Notes: generated by a model from the sequence alone, not told the origin. A stretch of DNA of 64,000 bases from Corynebacterium suranareeae (GCF_002355155.1 NZ_AP017369.1:2914001-2978000); one strand, 5' to 3'; shown: positions 1-9,547, counted from the first letter of the stretch. Numbers and translations are program-made.

Positions 1-2012
1 CCATTTCCATGTGAATAGCGGTACAGGTGGAATCGAATAGCCCCGCTTTCAGGGGAATTTGAATAGTAGGCGTAATAGAACTCTTCACGGCCCTGATAGA
101 CAGTTGCATCACCAGACACAACTGTTCCTGTAGTTGGAGACAGCAAATCCATGTTGAACACCGGGTACGGTGCACGATCTACAGAAGGATCAAAACGATA
201 CACCGTGGTATTACGCATTGATGTATTATCCGAGTTGCCAATTTGACCAGTGAAATAAAAAATTCCAGTTGGGGTAACACCTAAAGCATTCGGCGTCTGA
301 TTTGGTTCAACCAAGGCAGAAAGGCTCGAATTAGAAACTGTATTCGTTGAACTATTAATACTGGTTTCAGCAGAGTTATAACTAAGCTGAAGAATCCGAG
401 CTCCATTTGAATTTATTCGCTCGAGCGAGAAATACGTAGTTCCCGGGTCCACACACACCTGTGAAGATGAGGCACGACTAGACACTAGTAAATCAGGTAG
501 CTCTAGGTGCCCGTTTTGAAAACTTCCGGAAGACTCTACAGGTGAAGTACTCCTCCATGTATATCCATTTATCGAACCAGCGGGTATGACACGATAACGG
601 GCCGCTGGATCGATCTGATGTGAAACTTGTTTAGTCCCATCAAATTCTCGAAGGCTATCTAGCTTAAAATGGCCAGGTCGTGGATCTTGGTCCATTGATG
701 TTGGATGGCATGGAGCCTCAGCGCAGTCGGTGACATAATAATCGCCGATCCAGCTCCAACCTGAACGTTGTTGGACCCTAACGGTTGCGTTGCCTACAGG
801 ACTATTGCCGGGCCCTAAGACCGACCACGACATCGTAGATGCAGTTTGCAAAGGAAGTTCACCAAGGTAGCGTGCACCCGCACCCCCCACTGAAGAGGTA
901 GAGATAGAAGACTCATTTCGCCAGCTATAACCAACAGGAGAATCCGCAGGTGTAACCGTATAGCTCAAAGACCGAGAGACTTTTTCAATGTCAAAGCCTG
1001 AAGCGGTTGGTTTATAAAGCATTGAGACTTTGAAAGATCCAGGTTCAGGATCCATATCCATAGATACTGGCGCGCACGGTGCTTCAACACAATCACGAAT
1101 CCTCAGTTCTTTGGTTTGCGAGGTTCCACCAGCACTTAATTCGACAATACCTCCACCAACAGGCATACCATTGTGGGTAACCTTCCACGTCAATGAAGCA
1201 CCTTCACCTACTTCCAGGGGCGTAGGAAATAGGTACCCAGGTTGAGATCTAGGCCATTGACTAGTCGGCATCGTGTTTGAATTACTAGACATCTCACTCC
1301 ACGAATTTGTGGGAGTTACCCACTCGTATCCGGCAGGCGCATCTTCCGACAAAGGCCTAATCGCAAACACTTCACCGTGTTCAATTGCTGCGCTGCCTGT
1401 ACCAATTTTTCGTTCAGCAATTGCGAACTTTCCAGGATTTGGGTCTTGATCCCAATACCCATCACAATTTCCGTCATCAGCAACGCAGTCTTTAACTGTC
1501 CACGGAGTTCCCCACGAAACGGTCTCCCAGATCAGCCACCGAGTTGAGGTACGAGGGCCTTTGACCTCAACGGTAGCTCCGCCGACATAGTCATCTCCGG
1601 CTTTTACTTCCCACTTGATGTGAGGTTCGTCGAGAGTAAACGGAATATCACCTGATGTGGTTGCCATCAGTGAATTAAGGAGTCCGTTGGTTTCTGCCAA
1701 GAGTCCATCAAGAGCGTTAACTTCAACAGCATCTGCTGGATCTACAGAATCCGTGGTTTCTAGTTCGCTAACTTCCGGATCAACTAGATCGTCAACTTGT
1801 GGTTCATCAGTAGAGGTTTCAACGTCGGAATTGTCAACGTTATCGATTGGCATCACATCTTGTAGTTCATCAGATATGACCAATGGATCGGAATTATCAA
1901 TCGATGGAACCGCACCTGCCGAAAAAGGTGACATGACAACTAACAGCGAGGCAAACCCTGCTGCACACATTGCTTTCATGCGGGTTTGCGCTCGGCCGAA
2001 ACGTCCGAACAA
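1..2012 (-). CDS. Secreted repeat protein, probable cell-surface protein (partial, C-terminus outside window)
   Basis: An open frame on the minus strand runs from about 2012 to the window edge without a stop. I chose the TTG at 2012 because GGAGG lies 8 bases upstream; an in-frame ATG at 1979 is the alternative. The N-terminus (MFGRFGRAQTR, then a hydrophobic stretch ending near FSAGA) reads as a signal peptide. An acidic Asp/Glu/Ser/Thr-rich linker of about 80 residues follows. The mature part contains three diverged repeats of about 125 residues, each with a Cys pair in DCxxxxxC or DCxEAPC followed by a DxDPxPGxF motif (codons near 1490-1440, 1095-1045 and 728-680). Trp and Gly are frequent, as in Ig-like or Cna-B-like beta domains. 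A last stretch (left of 480) looks like a different beta-rich domain. Role unknown; adhesion or wall attachment is inference. I do not recognise the family. Confidence 0.7.
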   Translation of the reverse strand, partial: MFGRFGRAQTRMKAMCAAGFASLLVVMSPFSAGAVPSIDNSDPLVISDELQDVMPIDNVDNSDVETSTDEPQVDDLVDPEVSELETTDSVDPADAVEVNALDGLLAETNGLLNSLMATTSGDIPFTLDEPHIKWEVKAGDDYVGGATVEVKGPRTSTRWLIWETVSWGTPWTVKDCVADDGNCDGYWDQDPNPGKFAIAERKIGTGSAAIEHGEVFAIRPLSEDAPAGYEWVTPTNSWSEMSSNSNTMPTSQWPRSQPGYLFPTPLEVGEGASLTWKVTHNGMPVGGGIVELSAGGTSQTKELRIRDCVEAPCAPVSMDMDPEPGSFKVSMLYKPTASGFDIEKVSRSLSYTVTPADSPVGYSWRNESSISTSSVGGAGARYLGELPLQTASTMSWSVLGPGNSPVGNATVRVQQRSGWSWIGDYYVTDCAEAPCHPTSMDQDPRPGHFKLDSLREFDGTKQVSHQIDPAARYRVIPAGSINGYTWRSTSPVESSGSFQNGHLELPDLLVSSRASSSQVCVDPGTTYFSLERINSNGARILQLSYNSAETSINSSTNTVSNSSLSALVEPNQTPNALGVTPTGIFYFTGQIGNSDNTSMRNTTVYRFDPSVDRAPYPVFNMDLLSPTTGTVVSGDATVYQGREEFYYAYYSNSPESGAIRFHLYRYSHGN

Positions 2013-2658
2013 CGCCGTAACCTCCACTTTTACATTTTTATCTCTATCTACGCAGAAGATATCAACAGGATTTCCGAAACGTCAAAACAGGTATTTCTAA
2101 GAAATTTCAGGGTGTCACAACTGCTATCACAGTTTCTTAGAAACATTCATTGATAGGAGTGACGTATTCAACCCGCCATTACCCCCTCTCAATTACCCCC
2201 TCCCTGTACCTTTGAAACAAATTCGCAACCCCTCAAACCGACCCGACAAATAGGAACCCCCTGACGGTGCAAAAGAGGATTAAGTCCATGAGTCAATACT
2301 TTTGAGCTGGCACTTCATGCTCCATCAAGTCCACCCCTAGCCCCACACCCGAGCTAACTTACCCCTTTCAATCCCACCCAAGCCCCTAAAAAAGACCACA
2401 CCCATCATCCCGGGTAATGGAATATATTTATCCATGTCTATTACTTTCACATCAACCGTGATCATAAAGTAAACGGCTTAGAATATTCTTAGATTTCTCT
2501 CATAAACCCAGTGACTAACTTCACTTCCTAGAAACGCCACAGGCATGGAATCGGATTTACTACCCGCAGTAATAGGCCAGGCTGATGGAGTTGGACTTAT
2601 GGGGATGCGTCGAAAAGCAAAAGCCCTTCCCCCGTACGACCATGCCCCTTACCGGAAT
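2013..2658. other. Non-coding stretch upstream of the surface protein gene
   Basis: About 650 bases without a convincing gene. It is AT-rich near 2100-2160 and 2420-2520 and rich in ACCCC runs (for example near 2176-2205 and 2330-2350). The promoter of the surface protein gene must lie here, but I cannot place it. A short plus-strand open frame at 2545-2745 runs through the tRNA terminator and the tRNA and is not a gene. Confidence 0.5.
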
Positions 2659-2665
2659 GTAAAAA

Positions 2666-2698
2666 TCCCCCGTTTCAAGTCAAACTTGAAACGGGGGA
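2666..2698 (-). terminator. Rho-independent terminator of tRNA-Lys
   Basis: A perfect 15-base stem (2666-2680 with 2684-2698) with a 3-base loop is followed on the minus strand by TTTTT (2665-2661). It lies directly downstream of the minus-strand tRNA. Confidence 0.9.
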
Positions 2699-2706
2699 TA
2701 AATATG

Positions 2707-2779
2707 TGGGCCCATTGGGACTCGAACCCAAGACCTGCGGATTAAAAGTCCGTAGCTCTACCAACTGAGCTATAGGCCC
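2707..2779 (-). tRNA. tRNA-Lys (anticodon TTT)
   Basis: Read on the minus strand, 73 bases fold as a cloverleaf: acceptor stem GGGCCTA with TGGGCCC plus an A discriminator, D-arm AGCTCAGTTGGTAGAGCT, anticodon loop ACTTTTAAT with anticodon TTT, and T-arm with GGTTCGAGTCC. CCA is not encoded (CACA follows). The anticodon reads AAA/AAG, so lysine. Confidence 0.97.
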
Positions 2780-2883
2780 AACTCTGACTATATTAGTACA
2801 TGGAACCGCACATAATAAAATCGGCCTCGAATATCGATAAAAATATGTGCTGAACTGGGCTAATGTACTGCGGTTAAGGATAA

Positions 2884-2924
2884 GAAAATGCCGCCACCTC
2901 AAATCAGTTTCAAGGTGACGGCAT
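2884..2924 (-). terminator. Terminator of the CoA-transferase gene
   Basis: An imperfect stem (2888-2899 with 2913-2924, one C/A mismatch) is followed on the minus strand by TTTTC. It lies 25 bases past the actA stop. Confidence 0.8.
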
Positions 2925-2948
2925 GTTCTATTTAAACCTGAAGTTTAA

Positions 2949-4457
2949 TTAGCCCTTCATGGAGCCATTCTTAGCCAGGTTGATGTGGAAATCAAAGGCG
3001 GTTGCAAGGTCATGAGGGGTCTGCATGAACTTGTTGTCGCCGGAGGTTGCGCGCTCGTAGTACTCCTCGAGCAGTGGACGGTAATCAGGGTGTGCCAGGC
3101 CAATCATCTTGGCAACACGCTCACGTGGAGCAAGACCACGAAGGTCCGCGTAACCGTACTCAGAGATAACAACCATGACATCGTGCTCGGTGTGGTCGAT
3201 GTGGGATGCGAAAGGAACGATCGCGGAGATAGCGCCGCCCTTTGCCTCTGAAGGGGTGATGAAGCTGGAGATATAGCCGTTACGGGTGAAGTCGCCAGAT
3301 CCGCCGATACCGTTCATGACGCGGGAGCCAGAAACGTTGGTGGAGTTAACGTTGCCGTAGATATCAGCCTCAATGAGGCCGTTGGTGGCAATAAGGCCAA
3401 CACGACGGATGACCTCTGGGTGGTTAGAGATCTGCTGTGGGCGCAGGATGATGGACTCGCGGTAACGCTTAGCCTCGTTGTTCATCTTCTCTGCATACTC
3501 AGGAGACAAGGAGAAGGAAGTTGCAGAAGCAACAGTCATCTTGCCAGCATCGATCAAGTCAACCATGCCGTCCTGGATAACTTCGGTGTAGGCCTGGATG
3601 TTTTCAAACTTGGAATCCAGCAGGCCTGCCATCACAGCGTTAGGAACGTTACCCACACCGGACTGCATGACGTAGCCGTCGTAGGACAGGCGACCTGCAG
3701 CAACTTCACTTTCCAGGAAGTCAAGGAAGTTTCCAGCGATCTTCTGGGAAATGTCATCGACTGGCTTAAATGGTGCGTTGCGGTCTGCAATGTCGGTTTC
3801 AACAATTGCAACGACCTTGTCAGTGTCGAACTCGATGTATGGAACACCGATGCGATCGCCTGGCTTGCTGATTGGAACTGCAACACGGTTTGGCAAGGCA
3901 GGTACAGACCAAATGTCGTGCATGCCCTCAAGGTTTTCGGACTGCCAAGAGTTGACCTCGAGGATGACCTTCTTAGCCGAATTTAGCCATTCAACGTTGT
4001 TACCAACAGAGGAAGAAGGAATCAGGTGTCCATCTTCAGTAATGCGGGTGACTTCGATGACTGCAACGTCAAGGTTGCCGAAGAAGCCCTGCTCTACCTG
4101 CAGGCCAGCGTGAGAAAGGTGGATATCAGAGTATCCCATCTTTCCTTCGTTGATCTTATTACGCATGATTGGGTCAGATGCGTAAGGCATGCGCCAGCGA
4201 ACTGCATCAGCTTCAGCCAAAACACCATCACAGTCTGGTGCGGTAGAAGCGCCGGTGAACAGATCAATCGCGTAGTCATTGCCTGCGCCGTGTGCTTCCT
4301 TAGCGCGGTTAGCAATAGCGGTTGGCAGCGCCTTTGGGTAGCCAGCGCCAGTAAAGCCGGACATACCGACCTTGTCACCGTGGTTAACAAACTGGGCCGC
4401 TTCATCGGCGGACATGATCTTAGAACGCAGCTTTGCTGAAGCAATGCGATCAGACAT
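2949..4457 (-). CDS. actA: Acetyl-CoA hydrolase / succinyl-CoA:acetate CoA-transferase
   Basis: 502 residues of the acetyl-CoA hydrolase/CoA-transferase family, which moves CoA between succinyl-CoA (or acetyl-CoA) and acetate; in C. glutamicum ActA (Cat) takes part in acetate formation and use. Family signatures include an N-terminal GDKVGMSGFTGAGYPKALP segment and GIGGSGDFTRNG near residue 390. I chose MSDRIASAKL as the start because AGGAGG lies 5 bases upstream; an upstream in-frame ATG at 4502 lacks a ribosome binding site. The gene stands alone, with its own terminator at 2884-2924 and a long upstream region shared with the divergent dus gene. Three ACCCC(C) motifs (4507, 4657, 4750) in that region fit the loose RamA consensus, the acetate-metabolism regulator; this is weak evidence. 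Confidence in family is high and in exact substrate moderate. Confidence 0.93.
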   Translation of the reverse strand: MSDRIASAKLRSKIMSADEAAQFVNHGDKVGMSGFTGAGYPKALPTAIANRAKEAHGAGNDYAIDLFTGASTAPDCDGVLAEADAVRWRMPYASDPIMRNKINEGKMGYSDIHLSHAGLQVEQGFFGNLDVAVIEVTRITEDGHLIPSSSVGNNVEWLNSAKKVILEVNSWQSENLEGMHDIWSVPALPNRVAVPISKPGDRIGVPYIEFDTDKVVAIVETDIADRNAPFKPVDDISQKIAGNFLDFLESEVAAGRLSYDGYVMQSGVGNVPNAVMAGLLDSKFENIQAYTEVIQDGMVDLIDAGKMTVASATSFSLSPEYAEKMNNEAKRYRESIILRPQQISNHPEVIRRVGLIATNGLIEADIYGNVNSTNVSGSRVMNGIGGSGDFTRNGYISSFITPSEAKGGAISAIVPFASHIDHTEHDVMVVISEYGYADLRGLAPRERVAKMIGLAHPDYRPLLEEYYERATSGDNKFMQTPHDLATAFDFHINLAKNGSMKG

Positions 4458-5020
4458 TGAATACCTCCTCAGGTAATCGGACTTTTTAAACCGTTTCCGC
4501 ACCTTTACCCCCGAGCGAACGCAAGCGCTTTATCCCAGGCAGAAATAATGCGGACCGATAAAAGTCCGACGAAATTCGTTAACGCAGTTCACACCACCAC
4601 TTCAAGGTATGACCAACTAATTCAGCTAAGTCACTTCCTGTTGAAGTTTATGATGTACCCCACTTAGATGTTGTGTCCCCAAGGATAAACCATCATGGCA
4701 GGAAATGCCCGAACGGTGTCCGTGACGTGGGATTTCAGGGCTTGGTTTTACCCCCATTTTTGCATGACACACGTTTAGGCTTCTGTTTAAACTCCCGCAG
4801 AGAATCCGGCCTGGGCTCCTGCTTGAAACTTTGTTGGGATCCAAGTTTGACTCAGGCTTTAGATCCAGCTGTGGCTCGCTCTTTGGCTCGCTCTTTGGCC
4901 CGCGTTAACAAGCTTCTTAAAAAACTGCTTCGCTTTGAACCGTCACACCACATTCGGGCAATAGTCATGTTCCGCTCACATTTATTTTGTTCACACCGAA
5001 TTCAGGGAGACAATAGATAG
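4458..5020. promoter_or_regulatory. Divergent regulatory region actA / dus
   Basis: 563 bases between divergent genes. It holds ACCCC(C) motifs at 4507-4513, 4657-4662 and 4750-4756 that fit the degenerate RamA pattern, and a short tandem repeat GGCTCGCTCTTT repeated twice and a bit at 4868-4900. No clear -10/-35 pair could be assigned with confidence. Open frames here (4626-4844 minus, 4673-5020 plus) have no ribosome binding site or recognisable product. Confidence 0.4.
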
Positions 5021-6166
5021 GTGACTTTGAAAATCGGCCCCTTTGATCTTGCTTCCCCCGTTGTCTTAGCTCCCATGGCTGGGGTGACAAACGTTGCTTT
5101 CCGCACGCTGTGCCGCGAACAGGAAATGCAGCGTACTGGAACAATTTCTGGGCTGTATGTCTGTGAGATGGTCACTGCTCGTGCACTTGTGGAGCGCAAT
5201 GAGAAAACCATGCACATGACCACGTTTGCACCGGATGAAAATCCACGCAGCCTGCAGCTTTATACCGTGGACCCTAAGTACACCTATGAGGCTGCCAAAA
5301 TGATCGTTGATGAAAATTTGGCTGATCATATTGATATGAATTTCGGCTGCCCTGTTCCCAAGGTGACGCGCAGGGGTGGTGGTTCTGCAATTCCATATAA
5401 GCGCCGTCTGTTTGAAAACATTGTCTCCGCTGCGGTTAAAGCCACCGAAGGTACCGATATTCCGGTTACCGTGAAGTTCCGCGTTGGAATTGATGATGAG
5501 CACCATACGCACTTGGATGCTGGCAGGATCGCAGTGGAGTCCGGCGCAAAGTCAGTGGCCCTTCATGCTCGTACTGCGGCTCAGCGTTATTCCGGTGAAG
5601 CTGATTGGAACGAGATTGCTCGCCTTAAAGAGCATCTTGCTGATACTGGCATCCCTGTCTTGGGAAATGGCGATATTTTCGCAGCGTCGGACGCAACCCG
5701 AATGATGGAACAAACAGGTTGCGACGGCGTTGTGGTTGGCCGTGGCTGTTTAGGTAGGCCATGGCTATTTGCAGAGCTTTCCGCAGCAGTTCGTGGCGAA
5801 GAGATCCCAGAAGAACCAACCTTCGGTGAAGTCACAACGATCATTTTGCGTCATGCTGAACTTCTCATGCAGCATGACGGCGAAACCAAGGGGCTGCGCG
5901 ATCTGCGCAAGCACATGGGCTGGTACCTGCGTGGTTTCCCTGTTGGTGGCGAATTCCGCTCAAATCTTGCAAAGGTCTCTACCTACTCAGAGCTCGAAGA
6001 TTTGTTGGCACCGTGGGCTGATTCAACCGCCAAAGCTGAGGATGCCGATGGTGCACGCGGACGCCAAGGAGCACCAGCTAAAGTCGCTCTCCCCGATGGT
6101 TGGTTGGATGATCCAGAGGATGACACTGTCCCAGTGGGTGCAGAAATGGAAAACTCCGGCGGATAA
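5021..6166 (+). CDS. tRNA-dihydrouridine synthase (DusB-like)
   Basis: 381 residues. Dus enzymes reduce specific uridines in tRNA D-loops using FMN and NADPH. The N-terminus (GPFDLASPVVLAPMAGVTN) is the family's FMN-binding barrel start. The catalytic Cys is at about residue 110 in MNFGCPVPKV, followed by RRGGGSAI. VKFRVGIDDEH, ALHARTAAQRYSG and GNGDIFA match conserved barrel loops, and DGVVVGRGCLGRPWLF is the phosphate-binding end. The C-terminal helical domain contains LRDLRKHMGWYLRGFP. The GTG start at 5021 has AGGGAGA about 10 bases upstream. The last 50 residues are acidic and low in complexity, longer than usual. phoU follows after 114 bases with its own promoter. Confidence 0.93.
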   Translation: MTLKIGPFDLASPVVLAPMAGVTNVAFRTLCREQEMQRTGTISGLYVCEMVTARALVERNEKTMHMTTFAPDENPRSLQLYTVDPKYTYEAAKMIVDENLADHIDMNFGCPVPKVTRRGGGSAIPYKRRLFENIVSAAVKATEGTDIPVTVKFRVGIDDEHHTHLDAGRIAVESGAKSVALHARTAAQRYSGEADWNEIARLKEHLADTGIPVLGNGDIFAASDATRMMEQTGCDGVVVGRGCLGRPWLFAELSAAVRGEEIPEEPTFGEVTTIILRHAELLMQHDGETKGLRDLRKHMGWYLRGFPVGGEFRSNLAKVSTYSELEDLLAPWADSTAKAEDADGARGRQGAPAKVALPDGWLDDPEDDTVPVGAEMENSGG

Positions 6167-6268
6167 CTCGAGCGAAACCTGCCTCATCAAATAGTTGGCT
6201 CTCCCCCATTATTAGGTGATTCAACCTTAATTTCGTGTCTAAAGCCTGCAGAATACAAAGGGCAGTCT

Positions 6269-6274
6269 TATAGT
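6269..6274 (+). promoter_or_regulatory. -10 element of phoU (leaderless)
   Basis: TATAGT, with 6 bases to the ATG at 6281. The transcript should begin at or next to the start codon; no ribosome binding site is present. Confidence 0.6.
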
Positions 6275-6280
6275 GTTGCC

Positions 6281-7015
6281 ATGCGTACCGCGTATAGACA
6301 GCAATTGGACGAATTCGCACACGACCTCATTATTCTGTGTGATGTAACTAAGGAGTGCATGGAAAAGGCCACTGATGCCCTCCTACGCACCTCTTTAGCC
6401 TCGGCTGAAAGCGCTTTGAGTAATGCCGATAAATTAGACGAGCTCCGCGCTAGGTGTGAATCCCAGGCGGTTGAGCTTTTAGCCTTAGAAACTCCTGTGG
6501 CGCGCGATTTACGCCAGGTTGTGTCCTCCATCTATATCGTGGAGGAAATCACCCGTATGGGCGCGCTAGCCATGCATGTGGCCAATTCCGTGCGCCGGCG
6601 CTACCCAGAGCCCGTTATCCCTGAGGAAATGCGTGGCTACTTTAAGGAAATGGCGCGCCTGACGGGTGAAATGACTGATCGGATCCGCCAAATTCTCATC
6701 GATCCGGAACCGGATCTCGCGTTAGAAATGGCTGAAAATGATGACGCGGTGGATGATCTGCACCAACACATCATGCGGGTACTCACCATGCGCCCGTGGT
6801 CCCATGGCACTAAAAGCGCTGTTGACCTAACTTTGCTGTCACGGTTCTACGAACGCTACGCCGATCACACCGTTAATGTGGCAGGTCGCATCATTTACCT
6901 TTCCACCGGGCTGCACCCAGAGGAATACATGGCCAAGCGCGAACAGCAAGAAGCTGAGGCCGACATGGAAAAGCGGTGGGCAGAGCTGGAACGGCAGTTC
7001 CGCACGGGGATTTAA
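6281..7015 (+). CDS. phoU: Phosphate transport system regulator PhoU
   Basis: 244 residues, two PhoU repeats (about 1-105 and 115-220), each a three-helix bundle. The repeats carry the family's acidic metal-binding patterns, for example VEEITRMGALAMHVANSV in the first and SRFYERYADHTVNVAGRI in the second. PhoU links the Pst transporter to the phosphate-sensing kinase and dampens signalling when phosphate is plentiful. It faces pstB across a 780-base gap (convergent) rather than sitting at the end of the pst operon. The leaderless start fits the TATAGT element 6 bases upstream. Family assignment is firm. Confidence 0.95.
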   Translation: MRTAYRQQLDEFAHDLIILCDVTKECMEKATDALLRTSLASAESALSNADKLDELRARCESQAVELLALETPVARDLRQVVSSIYIVEEITRMGALAMHVANSVRRRYPEPVIPEEMRGYFKEMARLTGEMTDRIRQILIDPEPDLALEMAENDDAVDDLHQHIMRVLTMRPWSHGTKSAVDLTLLSRFYERYADHTVNVAGRIIYLSTGLHPEEYMAKREQQEAEADMEKRWAELERQFRTGI

Positions 7016-7282
7016 AAAATTGCTTTTCGACACCTCCCTCCCCCACCAATAACATCATCCCTGGCCCTATCTACAGAAGAAGTAGCGGTTGCCCGATTGC
7101 GCCGGTTCTTAGCGATCTGATTGAGATGGAACACCCCCTTTGCTTAAACTGCCTTGGTCGCTAGATGAAGTGATCTCACCAGAAATACTCTAACCAGTGC
7201 AAATTTTGGCATGAGGACAATTTCGGCACTATTTCGGCTCAACTCGGGAAACCCGACAACTGACGCCATGAAAATGAGCCAT

Positions 7283-7545
7283 AGGCGTTTATCGCTTGTT
7301 TAAGGCCTCGGGCTTTTCTGGATGAGTATTTGCATGCACTTGACCTTGAAAACCCGTGAGAAGCGCTGCTGGGGAGGTATGACTTTTTAGGGTAGCGGCT
7401 TAAATTTGAGAGCGACCAAACCAGGAGACCCAGAATCTTCAAAAACTTAAATGTTGGGTCTCTGTGTTTGGTATTGAGGGAGATACACCAAACACAGAGA
7501 CCCACAAACGTCGAAAAAGTGATTTCTGGGTCTCCTGGTTTGGTC
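7283..7545. repeat. Composite palindromic repeat R1, copy 1
   Basis: A lead module (7283-7395: TTTATCGC, GTTTAAG, AGTATTTG and CTGGGGAGGTATGACTTTT blocks) is followed by nested arms. Arm A is 7414-7435, B 7452-7472, B' 7487-7507 and A' 7524-7545. A pairs with A' over 22 bases and B with B' over 21 bases without mismatch. A and B are also partly complementary, so two separate hairpins can form instead. The same layout recurs at 33612-33872, and a diverged one at 61847-62116. Confidence 0.85.
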
Positions 7546-7732
7546 TTATGCCGTCTTATGCAGCCAAGCGCACGACCAAGCGCACGAACGCCTAAATCCA
7601 CATGGAGCAAACAGCAATTTCGGCACTAATTTGACCCAAGTCGGATCTTGGATCGATGTTTAAGCGATGTACGTTTTACCAAAATCTTGGTGTCGAAAGT
7701 ACACGCGGACGAATAGCCCAAAAATTACTAAT

Positions 7733-7756
7733 GGAGCGTCACCGTAGTGACGCTCC
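7733..7756. terminator. Hairpin at the 3' end of pstB
   Basis: A perfect 10-base stem GGAGCGTCAC / GTGACGCTCC with a 4-base loop lies between convergent phoU and pstB. Both flanks carry only weak T runs, so it may act in both directions. Confidence 0.6.
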
Positions 7757-7797
7757 TTTAGCTTCTCTTTAAGGGATGAACTAAGTATACCCTAAAT

Positions 7798-8571
7798 TTA
7801 TCCGAAACGACCAGAAATATAATCTTCGGTTTCTTTTTGGTCTGGGTTTTCAAAAATCTTCTTAGTTGCGCCGATTTCAACCAAACGTCCTGGTTTGCCG
7901 GTGGCTTCCAGTGAATAGAACGCAGTTTGATCGGATACGCGCGCAGCTTGCTGCATGTTGTGAGTCACGATAACGATGGTGAACTCTTCTTTCAGCTCAT
8001 GGATCAGATCCTCAACAGCCAAGGTTGAGATCGGATCAAGAGCGGAGCAAGGTTCGTCCATGAGCAGGATTTCTGGTTCCACAGCAATTGCTCGAGCAAT
8101 GCAAAGGCGCTGCTGCTGTCCACCGGAAAGTCCTCCACCTGGCTTGTCTAGGCGGTCTTTTACTTCTTCCCACAGGTTTGCGCCACGAAGTGACTTCTCT
8201 GCGACTTCCTTAAGCTTCTTCTTGTTCTTCTCACCGGAAAGCTTCAGGCCTGCAACCACGTTGTCTTCGATGGACATGGTTGGGAATGGGTTGGCCTTCT
8301 GGAAGACCATGCCGATGGTGTTGCGTACTGCTACTGGATCTACCTTGGAGCCGTAGATGTTTTCACCGTCGAGAAGGATTTCACCTTTTACATATGCGCC
8401 TGGGGTTACTTCGTGCATGCGGTTGATGGATCGAAGCACGGTGGATTTGCCGCAACCGGATGGTCCGATGAATGCGGTGACAGAACGCGCAGGAACCTCA
8501 AGGTTAACGTTTTGGACTGCGTGGAAATCACCGTAGAAGATGTTGACATCATTGAGCTTGAGCTTGGACAT
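7798..8571 (-). CDS. pstB: Phosphate ABC transporter ATP-binding protein PstB
   Basis: 257 residues. PstB hydrolyses ATP to drive phosphate import through PstC-PstA. Walker [10 protein letters not shown] is at about residues 36-44, followed by Q-loop [11 protein letters not shown], signature LSGGQQQR, Walker B ILLMDEP, and H-loop [11 protein letters not shown]. Start MSKLKLND at 8571 is preceded by CAGGAGT; an in-frame extension to 8700 would overlap pstA and is rejected. It is the last gene of pstSCAB, with 38 bases between pstA stop and pstB start. Confidence 0.97.
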   Translation of the reverse strand: MSKLKLNDVNIFYGDFHAVQNVNLEVPARSVTAFIGPSGCGKSTVLRSINRMHEVTPGAYVKGEILLDGENIYGSKVDPVAVRNTIGMVFQKANPFPTMSIEDNVVAGLKLSGEKNKKKLKEVAEKSLRGANLWEEVKDRLDKPGGGLSGGQQQRLCIARAIAVEPEILLMDEPCSALDPISTLAVEDLIHELKEEFTIVIVTHNMQQAARVSDQTAFYSLEATGKPGRLVEIGATKKIFENPDQKETEDYISGRFG

Positions 8572-8609
8572 CGCTTGTTGATACTCCTGTTTAAACTTTG
8601 CTGAGTTGA

Positions 8610-9533
8610 TTATTGCTTGACTGAGAACTTGGCGGAGATGATTCGCGCGCCAATGTTGAGGACGGCAATGATAAGCACCAGGGTTAGGGCTGCGCCCCAT
8701 AGTTTGTCTAGTGTTGCTGGTGCGGTGCCGGCTTTGTACATATCAAGCATCATCAGTGGAAGTGAGGCCTGAGGTCCAGAGAATGGATTCCAGTTGATTG
8801 CTTGTGAAGAACCAACGAGAACTAGGACTGGTGCGGATTCTCCCATGACGCGGGCTACGGCCAGCATGACACCGGTGACGATGCCGGACAAAGCGGTTGG
8901 GAGCACAATTTTGGCGATGGTCTTCCATTTCGGAACACCCAGTGCGTAGGATGCCTCGCGGAGGTCTTGAGGAACAACGCGGAGCATTTCTTCGGTGTTT
9001 CGGATGATCACTGGAACCATCAAAATCACCAGTGATAGTGATACTGCGAATCCGGAGCGGTCAAAGCCAAAGAGCACGATCCACAGGGAGTACACGAACA
9101 GTGCTGCCACGATTGATGGGACACCTGTGAGGATGTCCACCATGAAGGTGGTCAGGCGACCGAGGCGGTTGCCGTTGGAGTATTCCACCAAGTAGATCGC
9201 GGTGAAAATTCCGATTGGGATGGAGATCAATGAGGTGACGATCGCCTGCATGAAGGTACCGATCATCGCGTGAGCAGCGCCACCGCCAGGCAGCATCAAC
9301 ATGACGCCAGCCTGAGAGGTCTGCCACCACTCGGTAGTGAGGATCGGGCTAATGCCGCGGGAGATTACCGTCCACAGCACCCATACCAACGGAACAGCGG
9401 CGATAAGCATGGCACCGTAAATAACGATGGTGGCAACCGTGTTGGTGGATTTACGTCGGGAGGAGATATCGGTAAAAGCTGAGCTCTTCTTTAGTGGCTC
9501 GTCCATGCGCGGAGTTGCAACAGTGTTAGTCAT
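8610..9533 (-). CDS. pstA: Phosphate ABC transporter permease PstA
   Basis: 307 residues, an integral membrane permease with about six helices. A first helix (about 33-57, [19 protein letters not shown]) is followed by MetI-type transmembrane segments. The cytoplasmic EAA-type loop [20 protein letters not shown] couples to PstB. It forms the channel with PstC. Start at 9533 has AAAGGGG upstream, and 14 bases separate it from the pstC stop. Confidence 0.96.
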   Translation of the reverse strand: MTNTVATPRMDEPLKKSSAFTDISSRRKSTNTVATIVIYGAMLIAAVPLVWVLWTVISRGISPILTTEWWQTSQAGVMLMLPGGGAAHAMIGTFMQAIVTSLISIPIGIFTAIYLVEYSNGNRLGRLTTFMVDILTGVPSIVAALFVYSLWIVLFGFDRSGFAVSLSLVILMVPVIIRNTEEMLRVVPQDLREASYALGVPKWKTIAKIVLPTALSGIVTGVMLAVARVMGESAPVLVLVGSSQAINWNPFSGPQASLPLMMLDMYKAGTAPATLDKLWGAALTLVLIIAVLNIGARIISAKFSVKQ

Positions 9534-9547
9534 GATTTTTCCCCTTT

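Larger units (their letters stand above)
7016..7797. other. Convergent intergenic region phoU / pstB with composite repeat
   Basis: Holds repeat R1 (7283-7545) and a hairpin next to pstB (7733-7756). Elsewhere (7016-7282, 7546-7732) I see nothing. Short open frames here only read through the palindrome. Confidence 0.6.

Noticed and set aside
1657..2100. Plus-strand open frame of 147 codons
   Set aside because: It is the antisense of the acidic linker and signal peptide of the minus-strand secreted protein; the Ser/Thr-rich composition is an artefact of that linker.
2545..2745. Plus-strand open frame of 66 codons
   Set aside because: It runs through the terminator and the tRNA-Lys gene and has no ribosome binding site.
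2985..4439. Several open frames antisense to actA (for example 3420-3986)
   Set aside because: They follow from the codon bias of actA on the other strand.
4673..5020. 115-codon open frame before the dus gene
   Set aside because: The tandem GCTCGCTCTTTG repeat gives ARSLARSLAR; there is no ribosome binding site or family match, and the region must hold two promoters.
7239..7610. 123-codon minus-strand open frame
   Set aside because: It consists almost entirely of repeat R1; the apparent protein repeats are the palindrome arms.
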